This document shows positions 6,217 to 14,424 of a DNA stretch of 21,816 bases, piece by piece. Within the stretch, counting starts at the first letter, position 1. Each line of letters starts with the position of its first letter. Below the pieces are notes generated by a model. It made no database searches. It had not been told where the DNA came from and saw nothing but the letters and a program-made list of their open reading frames with translations. Origin of the DNA: a virus; IMG/VR virus record IMGVR_UViG_3300047483_000035, positions 1 to 21,816 of that record. One strand, 5' to 3'. The translations under genes and the position numbers were made by a program.

Positions 6217-7629
6217 TTACTTCCCCTTAAGTACTCTTGCTGCCGAGCCGGGGCCAAAGATGGCATCGAATTGCTCGGGGGTGCCCTGACCTGCTTGCAG
6301 CGCCTGAATCGCACCACTCGGGATTGTCATGACAGACGAGGTTTTGCGCGGCGGCACAACCACGGGTTCGGTGGAGATACCGGTACCCTCAAGCGCACTT
6401 GCGGGAATCTGAGTAACCCGCTTGTTCCACGACTCTGCGCTCTTTTCGGCAGCAAGGCGGGACAGACGGGCCAGTTCGGTAAGTGACTTGGCATCGTAGC
6501 TGAGTTGACCGGCCTTGGCCTTTTCCAAAAAGTCTCGGTCGGCGTTGGTGAAGCCTTGACCTGCGCCAAGGTTCGACGATTTGATCGCACCCAGCGTTGT
6601 TTCGGCCAACGAAGAAACCAGCACCTCGGTGTTGCGAATCTTTTCCGAGTCGGTGCCACCGGCCAAGTTCAATGCCTTGGCAAGTTGCAGTCGAGCGTTG
6701 GCACCTGTACCGGTGATAACCTTGCCGGTAGAGATCAAATCCATCACTCGGTCGGCAGTTGCCGCAGCGTTGGGGGCGTTCTCGGCAGCAGACAGCTTGG
6801 CAGCGTCTTGGTCGGCAATCAAACCGCCAAACCGCTCACCGTACTTCTTCTCGGTGCTGACGTTGACAACCTGCTGTGACGCACCGGCCTTACCGATGCG
6901 AGACTTTTGCGCCTCGACAGCAGCGGGCAGCGGCACATCGGCGTAGGTGCCCACCGTGGTCGGTGCACCACCAAGACCCGGAATCTGGATGACCTGACGC
7001 TGACCACTCTGGTCAATGACCTGTGTCGTGGGTTTGTTCATTTCCATGAACTTCTCGGTGCCTAGCTTCGACTCGTTGATCAGTCGGGCAAGGCCACCGG
7101 GTGTCTGCATCAATTGCTGGATGCGCTGCATCGACTGGTCCACCGTGATGCCACGGGCTTCCAGTGCTTTGCCGATCACGGGGTCAGCATGGTTGGCACG
7201 GTGCCACTGCATGTACGCCTCGGCAGCACCGGGCGATGCGGGGTCCAGCGTGTCGAGAAAGCTGCGCGACTGCTTCAGCTTGGAATCCAGCAATTCCACT
7301 TGCCCTTTTTGCTGCGCTGTTCTGGCAGTCTGCAATTCGCTCAGACCTTTTTCCACAGCGGGCAGTTTGGAACCAAAGCCACCTGTCGAGAGTGAACTAC
7401 GCAGTTTGTTGACATCAATTTCACCGGTCTGCGTGTTGTACGCTTCGGCGTAAGCGCGGTTCAGTGCGTTGGTCGATTCCTGCTCACGCTGGGCTTGTTG
7501 CATCTGCAACTGAGCCAGTTGATTCTGGTTCTGCGCGTTTTGAATTGCAGCGACTTTGCCGTACTGAGCCAGCGGGTCTTGCAGTTCGATGCCTCTGACG
7601 GCCAATGCGATGTTTGGGTTGATTGCCAT
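6217..7629 (-). CDS. Ejection (internal virion) protein, gp20-position
   Basis: A 470-aa protein in the second ejection position (P22 gp20 is 471 aa). It begins MAINPNIALAVRGIELQDPL, followed by a Gln-rich helical segment (QNAQNQNQLAQLQMQQAQ) of the type usual in phage DNA-injection proteins. The middle and C-terminal parts are helical, with AETTLGAIKSSNLGAGQGFTNADRDFLEKA, cut here into GAIKSSNLGAGQGFTNADR, which resembles a segment found in many phage injection proteins. AGGA at -10 to -7 supports the start. It probably forms part of the transenvelope conduit with its two neighbours. I assign the role by order and length; direct homology to P22 gp20 cannot be shown by eye. Confidence 0.62.
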   Translation of the reverse strand: MAINPNIALAVRGIELQDPLAQYGKVAAIQNAQNQNQLAQLQMQQAQREQESTNALNRAYAEAYNTQTGEIDVNKLRSSLSTGGFGSKLPAVEKGLSELQTARTAQQKGQVELLDSKLKQSRSFLDTLDPASPGAAEAYMQWHRANHADPVIGKALEARGITVDQSMQRIQQLMQTPGGLARLINESKLGTEKFMEMNKPTTQVIDQSGQRQVIQIPGLGGAPTTVGTYADVPLPAAVEAQKSRIGKAGASQQVVNVSTEKKYGERFGGLIADQDAAKLSAAENAPNAAATADRVMDLISTGKVITGTGANARLQLAKALNLAGGTDSEKIRNTEVLVSSLAETTLGAIKSSNLGAGQGFTNADRDFLEKAKAGQLSYDAKSLTELARLSRLAAEKSAESWNKRVTQIPASALEGTGISTEPVVVPPRKTSSVMTIPSGAIQALQAGQGTPEQFDAIFGPGSAARVLKGK

Positions 7630-7638
7630 GATCAGTCC

Positions 7639-8337
7639 TTACCCAATGTTCGATGTGTACGGCACTTGGTACGAAGGGTACTGAGTTTGAGCCGCTGGAG
7701 GGCGAAGTGCGTTCAGGTATTGCTGACCCTGATAGTAGTTCAGGCCGGTATTCAGAGCACCTGTCAGCGCGTTGGCACCACCCACGTAACCCGATGCGCG
7801 GGCCGCAGCGCCGCTGGTCATCAAGTTACCCACGTTGCCAGCCATCTGTGTACCGGCTGCACCCAACTCCCGCGAAGTTGTTTGACCGACACCGGCCAGC
7901 GACTGCAACGGATTCAACCTGCGCTCTCGCTCAACACCATATCGGTTGAATGCGTTTTGGTATTCCTGCGATGCAAGGTCTTGACCAAACCGCTGAATGC
8001 CTTTGAGGGTACCGCCCGACAGCAGACCACCACGAGCGGCGGCAGATCGCTCCAAGCCCTTCAGTCCTTCGGACATGCGGAAAGAATAGCCGGGATCAGC
8101 TTGAAACTGAGACATCCCGAATGGGGTGTACTCGGTTGCCAACGGAACCAGTTTATTGAGCGCAGTGATACCCGCTTCACGAAACGGAGCGTTCAACTCG
8201 ATGTTGCGCTCAAACATTTCCCGCTCAAGATCAGCCGCTTGACCAGTCGCAGCCGCCTGTGATTTTGCTGCCTTGTTGGAGGCACTTGCGCCAATTACAG
8301 CACTGCCGACTACGGCACCAGCTACCCAAAATGTCAT
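7639..8337 (-). CDS. DNA transfer/ejection protein, p32-like (gp7-position)
   Basis: A 232-aa protein (P22 gp7 is 229 aa). The N-terminus is a hydrophobic Ala/Gly helix (residues 3-20, FWVAGAVVGSAVIGASA), then FERNIELNAPFREAGI, and the conserved core GGLLSGGTLKGIQRFGQDLA with SQEYQNAFNRY. I recall this core from the widespread proteins annotated as phage DNA transfer protein p32. The rest is Gly/Ala-rich. It is presumably packaged in the virion and released with the DNA to start the channel through the envelope. Its ATG overlaps the cupin gene stop by 4 bases. Confidence 0.75.
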   Translation of the reverse strand: MTFWVAGAVVGSAVIGASASNKAAKSQAAATGQAADLEREMFERNIELNAPFREAGITALNKLVPLATEYTPFGMSQFQADPGYSFRMSEGLKGLERSAAARGGLLSGGTLKGIQRFGQDLASQEYQNAFNRYGVERERRLNPLQSLAGVGQTTSRELGAAGTQMAGNVGNLMTSGAAARASGYVGGANALTGALNTGLNYYQGQQYLNALRPPAAQTQYPSYQVPYTSNIG

Positions 8338-8807
8338 GGTGACACCTCAATTTGTTTGTTCTTGACCGTGTTGCCCAAAGCATACATCGAATCGGGTTCC
8401 ACCTCAACCAACTCGGCCTCGGCTTCCTCGACCGTTGTCGCCTCGATGGCGTGAAACGTCATGCAAAGCGCATCAGTGATTGCATACACTGCCCGCTTTG
8501 TCCCGGGTTTGCTTTGGAACAGATGAGGCCCGGTGACCTCTTGCACATTACCCTCACCGTCCGTGATCGCCACGGTTCCAGACACGATGAGGTACAGGTG
8601 CTCTTTCTTGTGGATTGCGCCAACCACCAGCACACCAGCATGACGAAACACCTCGCGGCAGTACATACCACCGTGGAAATAGTGCTTTGTCTCAGGCTCG
8701 TACTGAGGCAGTTTGGACAGTTCCTGCTGGAGCGATTCTACCTTTTGCCGCATCATTTGAGGCGGCGCAACGGCGAACCCTTCTCCGTAAGTCACTGTCA
8801 TGTTCAC
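8334..8807 (-). CDS. Cupin-like phage protein
   Basis: A 157-aa protein with a cupin/jelly-roll core at about residues 45-120: REVFRHAGVLVVGAIHKKEH, LYLIVSGTVAITDGEG, then GPHLFQSKPGTKRAVYAITD and CMTFHA. The H67/H70-like histidines in the IHKKEH turn resemble a degenerate metal-binding cupin motif 1. The start is a GTG at 8807 that overlaps the previous TGA (GTGA) and has a GAGGTG 5-8 bases upstream; an ATG two codons later is also possible. Proteins of this type recur in podovirus tail regions without known function. A virion part or a small-molecule/sugar-binding protein are both possible. Confidence 0.65.
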   Translation of the reverse strand: MNMTVTYGEGFAVAPPQMMRQKVESLQQELSKLPQYEPETKHYFHGGMYCREVFRHAGVLVVGAIHKKEHLYLIVSGTVAITDGEGNVQEVTGPHLFQSKPGTKRAVYAITDALCMTFHAIEATTVEEAEAELVEVEPDSMYALGNTVKNKQIEVSP

Positions 8808-9142
8808 TGAGTCACCTCACGACCACTGACGCGCATGTTGATGGCGCTGGCGGTTCCTGCAATTGTACTGATGAAGCTGCCGGGGTTCAAAACCTGCCCC
8901 ACCAACTCGGGGAACGTATACACCTCGGACGGCTGAAGCGTCTTGGTCTTGGTGATCAGGTTGTCGTTACCGGCAGACCCGGCAGTTGTGACCAAGTTGA
9001 CCGAGATCGTCGCAGCCACGGCGCTGTAATTGGTCGCCGTGAACTTGTCGATGATCGTGGTCACGTTGGTGGCCGTGTACTGGGTGGTCTGTGTGTCCTC
9101 GACCGTTTTGGCCGGGACGATGTTTTTGACGATGACTGTCAT
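8804..9142 (-). CDS. Small beta-rich virion-associated protein
   Basis: A 112-aa protein beginning MTVIVKNIVPAKTVEDTQTT. It is made of short beta strands (TTIIDKFTATN, AATISVNLVTTAG, EVYTFPELVGQVLNPG, AINMRVSGREV). I recall this sequence type as a conserved phage family that sits between the fiber and ejection genes; it has no known function. The strand pattern suggests an Ig-like or jelly-roll fold and so a minor virion component. The stop overlaps the GTG start of the cupin gene, and its own ATG overlaps the stop of the 80-aa gene by 4 bases. Confidence 0.65.
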   Translation of the reverse strand: MTVIVKNIVPAKTVEDTQTTQYTATNVTTIIDKFTATNYSAVAATISVNLVTTAGSAGNDNLITKTKTLQPSEVYTFPELVGQVLNPGSFISTIAGTASAINMRVSGREVTQ

Positions 9143-9381
9143 TCGGGTCTCTCCATTTGTTGAGCGTATGCGGTTATTTTCTCAGGTGTGTGGACTGCGG
9201 CGCAAATGTCTCGCACCATCTTGTCCTCAGAAGAAAAGTCTTGACCCGGTGCAATGCAGTGTCGGTGGTAAGTTTTTGAAAGTTCTACACCGTCTTCCAT
9301 GATGGCCGTTTTGGTGCGAACTTGAACTATGCCATTTTCGATCACTTCAATTTTGTCAACAAGCTGTATTTTCTCAAGCAC
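9139..9381 (-). CDS. Conserved small phage protein
   Basis: An 80-aa protein read from a GTG at 9381, with an AGGAG 6 bases before it in the transcript. The sequence (KIEVIENGIVQVRTKTAIME, then ELSKTYHRHCIAPGQDFSSE) is of a type I recall from many phage tail regions, often next to fiber genes, and it has no known function. The N-terminal half looks beta-rich and the C-terminal half helical (VRDICAAVHTPEKITAYAQQ). A fiber-assembly or attachment role is possible from position only. Confidence 0.62.
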   Translation of the reverse strand: MLEKIQLVDKIEVIENGIVQVRTKTAIMEDGVELSKTYHRHCIAPGQDFSSEDKMVRDICAAVHTPEKITAYAQQMERPE

Positions 9382-9398
9382 GATGCTCTCCTAATATG

Positions 9399-9418
9399 AC
9401 CCAAGAATCCACTTGGGT
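9399..9418 (-). other. Hairpin between the fiber gene and the 80-aa gene
   Basis: A perfect 7-bp inverted repeat (ACCCAAG, 6-base loop, CTTGGGT) in the 54-bp gap after the fiber gene. In the transcript it has no run of U after it and ends 10 bases before the AGGAG of the next gene. It is therefore more likely an mRNA-end or translation-control structure than a terminator. On the plus strand it is followed by four T, which would suit antisense transcription, but no gene ends there. Confidence 0.35.
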
Positions 9419-9435
9419 TTTGGTAACAAGTTTCA

Positions 9436-11523
9436 TTACGCTGCCACATAAAAAAACGTCAAAGACAAAAAGTTATTTGCTGCACCTGCACTCATATCGG
9501 CAACAACAGTGCCAGTGTTTGAAAATGTTTTTTGAATTTGGGCAGTGGTTGAGCTTGCCACCGTAACAATTCCTGACGGGTTGACTACCCAACTAACCGA
9601 AATTGCTGCTGGGGTCGCAGCATTTGACGCAGTGGCGCTAAAAGTTGTAAACGGCAAACCTGTTAACAACACAATACCGCTTCCTGTGCCGACAACAAAT
9701 GCGCTTGTTCTTAACCTGCACGTACAAAAAACAATGTCGCCAATTTTTCTGTAATAACCAGAGGCAAAACCATACGTGATTGTGGTGAACGCTCCCGTAG
9801 TTGGCGCATATCCCGGTGTCCAAGTGCCTTCCTCGTAATCGTCGAAAGTGTTTGGGTCTGTGCTGGCACTTTGTGCGGCCGGAAAGCTGACACCAGCACC
9901 AGAGGCCGAAGCTGTTGCACCACCAACTCCGATGGTGCTGGCAAAGGACGGGCGCGTAGCAAAGACCAAAGAGCCGCTGCCCGTTTCATCGGTAACGGCT
10001 GCGGCAAGGTTTGCGGAAGAAGGGGTGCCAAGCCAAGTTGCAACACCTGTTCCAAAAGATGTTATTCCGGTCCCGCCGTTTGCTACGGGCAAAGTGCCTG
10101 ATACGTGCGTTGTCAGGCCAATTTTTCCCCACGATGGGGCAACCCCAACGCCGCCAGAGATCAGAGCATTGCCTGTGGCAACATCTGCTAATTTTGCGAG
10201 TGTTGTCGTTGTGTCGGCATACAGCAGATCGCCCACGGCGTAAGAGTCAAACCCTGTACCACCTCGAGTTGCGGCAAGCTGTCCGGTCCAGCCGAGCGTC
10301 AACGATGCAGCAGCCAGCAGCGCAGTGGTTGGATTTCCACCAAGGGTCAACGTGACGTTGGTGTCGTCAGTCTTTGTCAGCGCCGCAGCCGAGACCCACT
10401 CAGGCGCAGTGGCCCCAGAGTTGACCCGAAACACTTGACCAGCAGTGCCGATGGCTCGGAATGTGGTGGTGCTTGGTGCAGACTGGTATGGCACCGAGCC
10501 TGCCGCACCGCCAGCAAGGTTTGTCGCTGTGCCAACAGGCAATGTCGATGATGGAACGTTTTCCCAGCGTTGCTGCACTAAGTCGTACTGGAGAATGTCG
10601 CCATTGGCAAGCCCGGTGATTTCGACGTTGGAGTCAGTCGCACCCAAAGCCGATCCGAAGGTAGGGCGCACAAATAGGATGCCATTGCTGGCCGCATGGA
10701 CCACAGACGCCACGATGACCTTGGGGTTCGGTGCTGTCGGGACGTTTTTGGTCAGCCCACCCGCCACTGCGGGGTCGTAGTACAGAATCTGCCCATCGAC
10801 CCACACTTCTGCGCCGCCAGTGGTGTTGACACCCTTGACCTCGCCAAACCATGTGACGTAACCCCAGCCGTTGTTGGCGATGTCTTGGGTGGCGACACCC
10901 ATGATGTACTCGCCTTGAAAGGCCGTCAAGCCGGTAGCCGGGGCACCACGCAGCCCACCAGAGGCACCCACGGTGCCGGTGAACATGACCACCTGACCTT
11001 CGGTGATGGCTGCGCTGGCCTTGACCCGGTAGTAGGTTTCCTCACCGATGTGCTGGATCACCTCACCGCTGTCCTCCATGACGATGTTGAGCGTTTTGAT
11101 CGCGTCAGCATCGTCCCAATACAGTGTGCCATTGGCAAAAGGACCAGTTGGATAGCCTTCAGGTGCCGTGTCGAACTGCAGCCACGGCACGTTGTCCTGC
11201 TGAAGCTGGCTCATGGTGCCCAACTCAGGACGCACTTGCATTTCCAGCCCATTAACCTGCTTTTGCAACTCGGCCAATTGTGCCAGTAACCCGTCTTGCG
11301 ATGGGTCAAGAGCCGCGCTTGCCTTGTCGATAAGGGCGTTGATTTCGTCAACCGTCAGGGTCGGTGGACCTTTTTGCAAGTCGCCCAGCGACACATCGCT
11401 GCCACCAGTCAGTTGACTGAGCGACAGCAGGAACAGATACCACGGCGTTGAGACAAAGCCTGTCTCCGGGTTCAAGAAAGGAACCCTTGGTTGCGTGATT
11501 GGAACGATACTTGGATTAGGCAT
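9436..11523 (-). CDS. Tail fiber protein (tail-needle position)
   Basis: A 695-aa protein. The N-terminus (NPSIVPITQPRVPFLNPETG, then FVSTPWYLFLLSLSQLTGG) is a short virion-attachment segment, followed by a helical, probably trimeric coiled coil (about residues 75-97, LLAQLAELQKQVNGLEMQV). The middle has repeated low-complexity fiber sequence (ATRGGTGFDSYAVGDLLYAD, VANGGTGITSFGTG), and the C-terminal domain from about residue 557 (FDDYEEGTWTPGYAP...SGYYRKIGD) is a known type of phage fiber head. It lies directly after the gp10-like gene with an 8-base overlap, where P22 has the tail needle gp26. The likely role is host binding and perhaps closing the tail. No good ribosome-binding site is visible, so it may be coupled to the gene before it. 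Confidence 0.8.
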   Translation of the reverse strand: MPNPSIVPITQPRVPFLNPETGFVSTPWYLFLLSLSQLTGGSDVSLGDLQKGPPTLTVDEINALIDKASAALDPSQDGLLAQLAELQKQVNGLEMQVRPELGTMSQLQQDNVPWLQFDTAPEGYPTGPFANGTLYWDDADAIKTLNIVMEDSGEVIQHIGEETYYRVKASAAITEGQVVMFTGTVGASGGLRGAPATGLTAFQGEYIMGVATQDIANNGWGYVTWFGEVKGVNTTGGAEVWVDGQILYYDPAVAGGLTKNVPTAPNPKVIVASVVHAASNGILFVRPTFGSALGATDSNVEITGLANGDILQYDLVQQRWENVPSSTLPVGTATNLAGGAAGSVPYQSAPSTTTFRAIGTAGQVFRVNSGATAPEWVSAAALTKTDDTNVTLTLGGNPTTALLAAASLTLGWTGQLAATRGGTGFDSYAVGDLLYADTTTTLAKLADVATGNALISGGVGVAPSWGKIGLTTHVSGTLPVANGGTGITSFGTGVATWLGTPSSANLAAAVTDETGSGSLVFATRPSFASTIGVGGATASASGAGVSFPAAQSASTDPNTFDDYEEGTWTPGYAPTTGAFTTITYGFASGYYRKIGDIVFCTCRLRTSAFVVGTGSGIVLLTGLPFTTFSATASNAATPAAISVSWVVNPSGIVTVASSTTAQIQKTFSNTGTVVADMSAGAANNFLSLTFFYVAA

Positions 11524-12946
11524 TGGTCGGACTGATCATCAGTTCAGCACCCATGATGGCAATCTTCACGGGGTCGGTACCAGACACCTCGTAGACGCGA
11601 TCACGCAGCTTGAGGGTCATGCCCAGCCTGCGCCAGATGGCACGGCGATAGTATTCGCCGATCTTGCCGATGCTGACCCAGTGCTCGTTGGACCATGTGT
11701 GCCCGCCATCGTCTGACCAGCGCAGCATGACCTCGGGGTCGCTGCCTTGCCCGAGGTTCAAGCCGACACCCGACTCGCAGTCAAGCTGGAGGCTGTGGTG
11801 CGCGGTGCGCTTCAAGTTGTTCTGGCCCGTGGGCAGTGCTCTCCACGACCGTAGCCACTTTTGAACGCTACCGTTGTCCGAGTAGTCGTCCAGATCGAAC
11901 GAGTAGACGTTGGCGTTCTGGTAGTCGCCCACCATGACCTTGGTGCCAAAAAACGCTTGGCAGTTGCTGCGGTGACGGGTGAACTCACCATTGGAGAACC
12001 CGGCGCGTTCGTGCCACGCCTGCGTTGCCACATCGTAGACCCAAGTCGTGTCTGCACTGGGGAAAATCAGCACGTAGAAGCTGTGACCATCTTGCTGGTA
12101 CGTGTAGCCAATCGCGTCCGACAGGTCACCGTACTGCTGAATGTGCCACTCGATGGCATGGGTCGAGATGCGCTGACCGGAGTAGCCGTTGGCACGATAG
12201 ACGATGCCCTGACCACGGGCGTCCTTGCCCAGCCAGAACAGACCGTTGTCCATCTTGGCAAGCGAGTAAGCAGCAGCGCAGCCCAACTCGTTAAACGCGC
12301 CTTGGATACGAGTGAACGGGAAGTCAGCGTTGCCGCTGTTGTACCAAACCTCGATGGAATTGGTGCCGTAGACCCACAGTTGCCCGTGGTCCACGATGAT
12401 GCCGACCACGCCGTCAGGAGAGCCTTCGGCGCTGGCAAAGTCGAGGGGGTCAACAAGAGTGCCCTCAAGCAGCGCAGTGACCCAGATTTTCTGGCTGTTC
12501 GGCTCGTTGAATACGAAGTAGCCGTCCAGATAGCCCACGGTCACAGCGCCGGGGAAGTCCGGGTCAGTGATCTGCTGGAACACATTGGTCAGCGAATTGT
12601 AGATGTACGAGGGGCCGTTGCAGGCCACGAACAACTGGGTGCCGTTGTCGGCCATGCTGACAGGTCCAGTGCCCGTTACGCTGCCGATCAGAGTCACTAC
12701 GTAGGCAGGAGTCACCTTGTACAGTTGAGTGCCGCTGACCACGTACAGATTGCCAGCCAGCACCCACAGCCCACGGATCGGACCGGTGCCAGCCGTGAAC
12801 TCCAGCTTGAGGCCGGGAGCGCGGTTTAGAAACGCAGGCTCCTTGCCAGCCTCGGGCACGATCTCGGGGAACAGGTTGACCATGCGGGCATCCGCAGCGT
12901 TGACACTGCGGGCCACGTAGGATGAGCCGAGGATGGGCGTCTTCAT
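11516..12946 (-). CDS. Packaged-DNA stabilisation protein, P22 gp10-like (tail hub)
   Basis: A 476-aa protein (P22 gp10 is 472 aa). It begins MKTPILGSSYVARSVNAADA, followed by RMVNLFPEIVPE and the segment PAFLNRAPGLKLEF, characteristic of this family. The body has repeated beta strands with aromatic and Gly turns (GLWVLAGNLYVVSG, DNGTQLFVACNGPSYIYNS, GYLDGYFVFNEPNSQKIWVT), consistent with a beta-propeller. The C-terminus (MLRWSDDGGHTWSNEHWVSI, then GEYYRRAIWRRLG) is also typical. It sits beneath the portal and accessory factor, keeps the packaged DNA from leaking, and carries the needle or fiber. The start overlaps the gp4-like stop by one base (TGATG). Confidence 0.9.
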   Translation of the reverse strand: MKTPILGSSYVARSVNAADARMVNLFPEIVPEAGKEPAFLNRAPGLKLEFTAGTGPIRGLWVLAGNLYVVSGTQLYKVTPAYVVTLIGSVTGTGPVSMADNGTQLFVACNGPSYIYNSLTNVFQQITDPDFPGAVTVGYLDGYFVFNEPNSQKIWVTALLEGTLVDPLDFASAEGSPDGVVGIIVDHGQLWVYGTNSIEVWYNSGNADFPFTRIQGAFNELGCAAAYSLAKMDNGLFWLGKDARGQGIVYRANGYSGQRISTHAIEWHIQQYGDLSDAIGYTYQQDGHSFYVLIFPSADTTWVYDVATQAWHERAGFSNGEFTRHRSNCQAFFGTKVMVGDYQNANVYSFDLDDYSDNGSVQKWLRSWRALPTGQNNLKRTAHHSLQLDCESGVGLNLGQGSDPEVMLRWSDDGGHTWSNEHWVSIGKIGEYYRRAIWRRLGMTLKLRDRVYEVSGTDPVKIAIMGAELMISPTNA

Positions 12947-13656
12947 CAGAAGTTACCGGCGTAGATGTTGAACCGCTGACGATTCGCCACCACAGCGTAG
13001 GGCAGGCTCATCACATCGTATGGGTTGTTGATGCGTTTCAAGTTGCGCTTGCTGGTCATGGCGATGCGCTGCACCTGTGGGCTTGGCTCCACGCCGAACT
13101 CGGGTGCAATCTCCATCGCCAAGTTGTAGGCAAAAGCCCGCATGTAACCCGGTGGGAAGAACAGTTCAGTGCTGAGTAGCGCAGGCTGCGTCAACTCTTG
13201 CACCGAGATGAAGTGCCACTCCAAGACCTGTGTGGGCCGTGGGTAGATGTACATCTCCACATCAGGGAAGGTGTTGTTGACGAAGATGACCTGCGGGAAG
13301 GTCGATGTCGATGTCTTGACAGCGATGCCGTTGTACTGGTCTTGGTTGATGAACTTGATGCCATACGACACGCCGCTTGGGGCTTTGTAGTAGGTGCCGT
13401 CATCGAGTTGAATGGGGCGGTTGCCCACAAAGTCACCAGACGGACCAAGAGTTCGCTTGATCTCACCAGAGGGCCACGAGAAGATTTGGTCTTGGGTGCA
13501 GAACACGGACAGACGTTCCGTGTTCCAGCTATCGACCATTTGTTGAAGCGCCACCAACGCATCTTGCGATGTGGCGGCAGAAGGTGTTTCACCCTCAGCA
13601 AGAATGCCAAGCAGACGAAGTGCTCGATTTATTTGGTCGCCCGCAGTCGTACTCAT
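12946..13656 (-). CDS. Tail accessory factor / head-completion protein, P22 gp4-like
   Basis: A 236-aa protein (P22 gp4 is 166 aa). The N-terminal helices (GDQINRALRLLGILAEGETP, ALVALQQMVDSWNTERLSV) are the recognisable mark of this family, followed by FCTQDQIFSW, a beta-rich middle and a helical end (FAYNLAMEIAPEFGVEPSPQ, AMTSKRNLKRINNP). It would bind the portal after packaging and extend the channel for the gp10-like protein. Its ATG overlaps the stop of the homing endonuclease gene by 4 bases. P22 gp4 also has muralytic activity; nothing here by eye shows that this one does. Confidence 0.87.
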   Translation of the reverse strand: MSTTAGDQINRALRLLGILAEGETPSAATSQDALVALQQMVDSWNTERLSVFCTQDQIFSWPSGEIKRTLGPSGDFVGNRPIQLDDGTYYKAPSGVSYGIKFINQDQYNGIAVKTSTSTFPQVIFVNNTFPDVEMYIYPRPTQVLEWHFISVQELTQPALLSTELFFPPGYMRAFAYNLAMEIAPEFGVEPSPQVQRIAMTSKRNLKRINNPYDVMSLPYAVVANRQRFNIYAGNF

Positions 13657-14162
13657 TTGGTCACCCTTTGTTTAGCGGATATTGACATTTTAAGCCTTGA
13701 TTCGGCTGACGGGCGAATTCCAACATGAGACGCGCTAATCTTGGCGCGAACCTCGGGAGGGCGGGGTCTACCCTTGAGTGCCGCTGCCTTTTTCGCAATC
13801 GTCTCAGGACTTTGCTTTCGACCGAGTTGTGCCTTGCGCATGTTGTCGCGGGCCTGCTGTGAGCGTTTCACACCCAAACAAGAGTCAGCAATTTTGCGCT
13901 TGTTGTAAGCAGGTTGAAAAAAGTCAATCCAGAATTGCTCGTGCTTGATCAATTCTTCTTTGTCTTCGACAAATTGCACAACCTCCCAGTCAAACGCATC
14001 TGGACCGTACTTGCGGTAGGCGTTTTGCAAATGCTCACAGTGATGTTTACCTTTGCGGAGATTGCACAAGTGAGCATTCCACCTGCGATTTACAGCAACG
14101 GCTGAACCAACGTACATATCGCGTGTGACGTTGTTTACTATTGCGTAGATCGCAGAAGCCAT
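13653..14162 (-). CDS. GIY-YIG homing endonuclease with four NUMOD3 repeats
   Basis: A 169-aa free-standing endonuclease. The GIY-YIG domain covers about residues 1-88: AIYAIVNNVTRDMYVGSA (the YAI and YVG motifs), the catalytic-type Arg in VNRRWNAHL (R26/R27), EHLQNAYRKYGPDAF, and the metal-binding-type Glu in KHEQFWIDFFQPAYN (E75). The C-terminal half has four DNA-binding NUMOD3 repeats, with the glycines of GVKRS, GRKQS, GRPRP and GIRPS at residues 97, 114, 131 and 148, an exact 17-residue period. AAGGA lies before the ATG. It would cut homologous genomes that lack it, favouring its own spread. It sits between two virion genes with 1 base to the previous stop, and is not part of virion assembly. 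Confidence 0.92.
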   Translation of the reverse strand: MASAIYAIVNNVTRDMYVGSAVAVNRRWNAHLCNLRKGKHHCEHLQNAYRKYGPDAFDWEVVQFVEDKEELIKHEQFWIDFFQPAYNKRKIADSCLGVKRSQQARDNMRKAQLGRKQSPETIAKKAAALKGRPRPPEVRAKISASHVGIRPSAESRLKMSISAKQRVTK

Positions 14163-14163
14163 T

Positions 14164-14409
14164 TCAGTTTCCTTCGGATTCGTCGCTTGCCGAAGTCAGA
14201 AATGATGGGACTTCGTTGGGCTGTTCGACAGGTTTATCGGTCACTTTGCGAGTCAGCTTGTTGCGCACAGGCTTTTCCGCTATCGGTGCCGCCTCAACGG
14301 GCGTATCGGCATTGTACCGTGTCCAGCCGTTCTTTTCATCCATTTCGAGTTCGGTCTCATTGGTAGCAACTTTGGCACCATGAATGGGGTGTACGAGTGT
14401 GACGTTCAT
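14164..14409 (-). CDS. Small phage protein between coat module and tail module
   Basis: An 81-aa protein starting MNVTLVHPIHGAKVATNETE. I prefer the ATG at 14409 because a GGAG lies 6 bases before it, whereas the ATG at 14421 has no such site and directly follows a terminator-like hairpin. The first half (VTLVHPIHGAKVA...DEKNGWTRYN) is a segment I recall from conserved phage proteins near coat genes. The second half is Pro/Glu/Lys-rich and probably disordered (EKPVRNKLTRKVTDKPVEQP). Function unknown. Confidence 0.65.
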   Translation of the reverse strand: MNVTLVHPIHGAKVATNETELEMDEKNGWTRYNADTPVEAAPIAEKPVRNKLTRKVTDKPVEQPNEVPSFLTSASDESEGN

Positions 14410-14424
14410 TTGATTCTCCATGTG

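Noticed and set aside
5491-6486. Plus-strand open frame of 331 codons across two ejection genes
   Set aside because: It crosses the junction of two supported minus-strand genes, is Cys/Arg/Gly-rich and unlike any known protein type; a shadow frame.
11861-12829. Plus-strand open frame of 322 codons opposite the gp10-like gene
   Set aside because: It is fully antisense to a confidently recognised gene and has no supporting signal.
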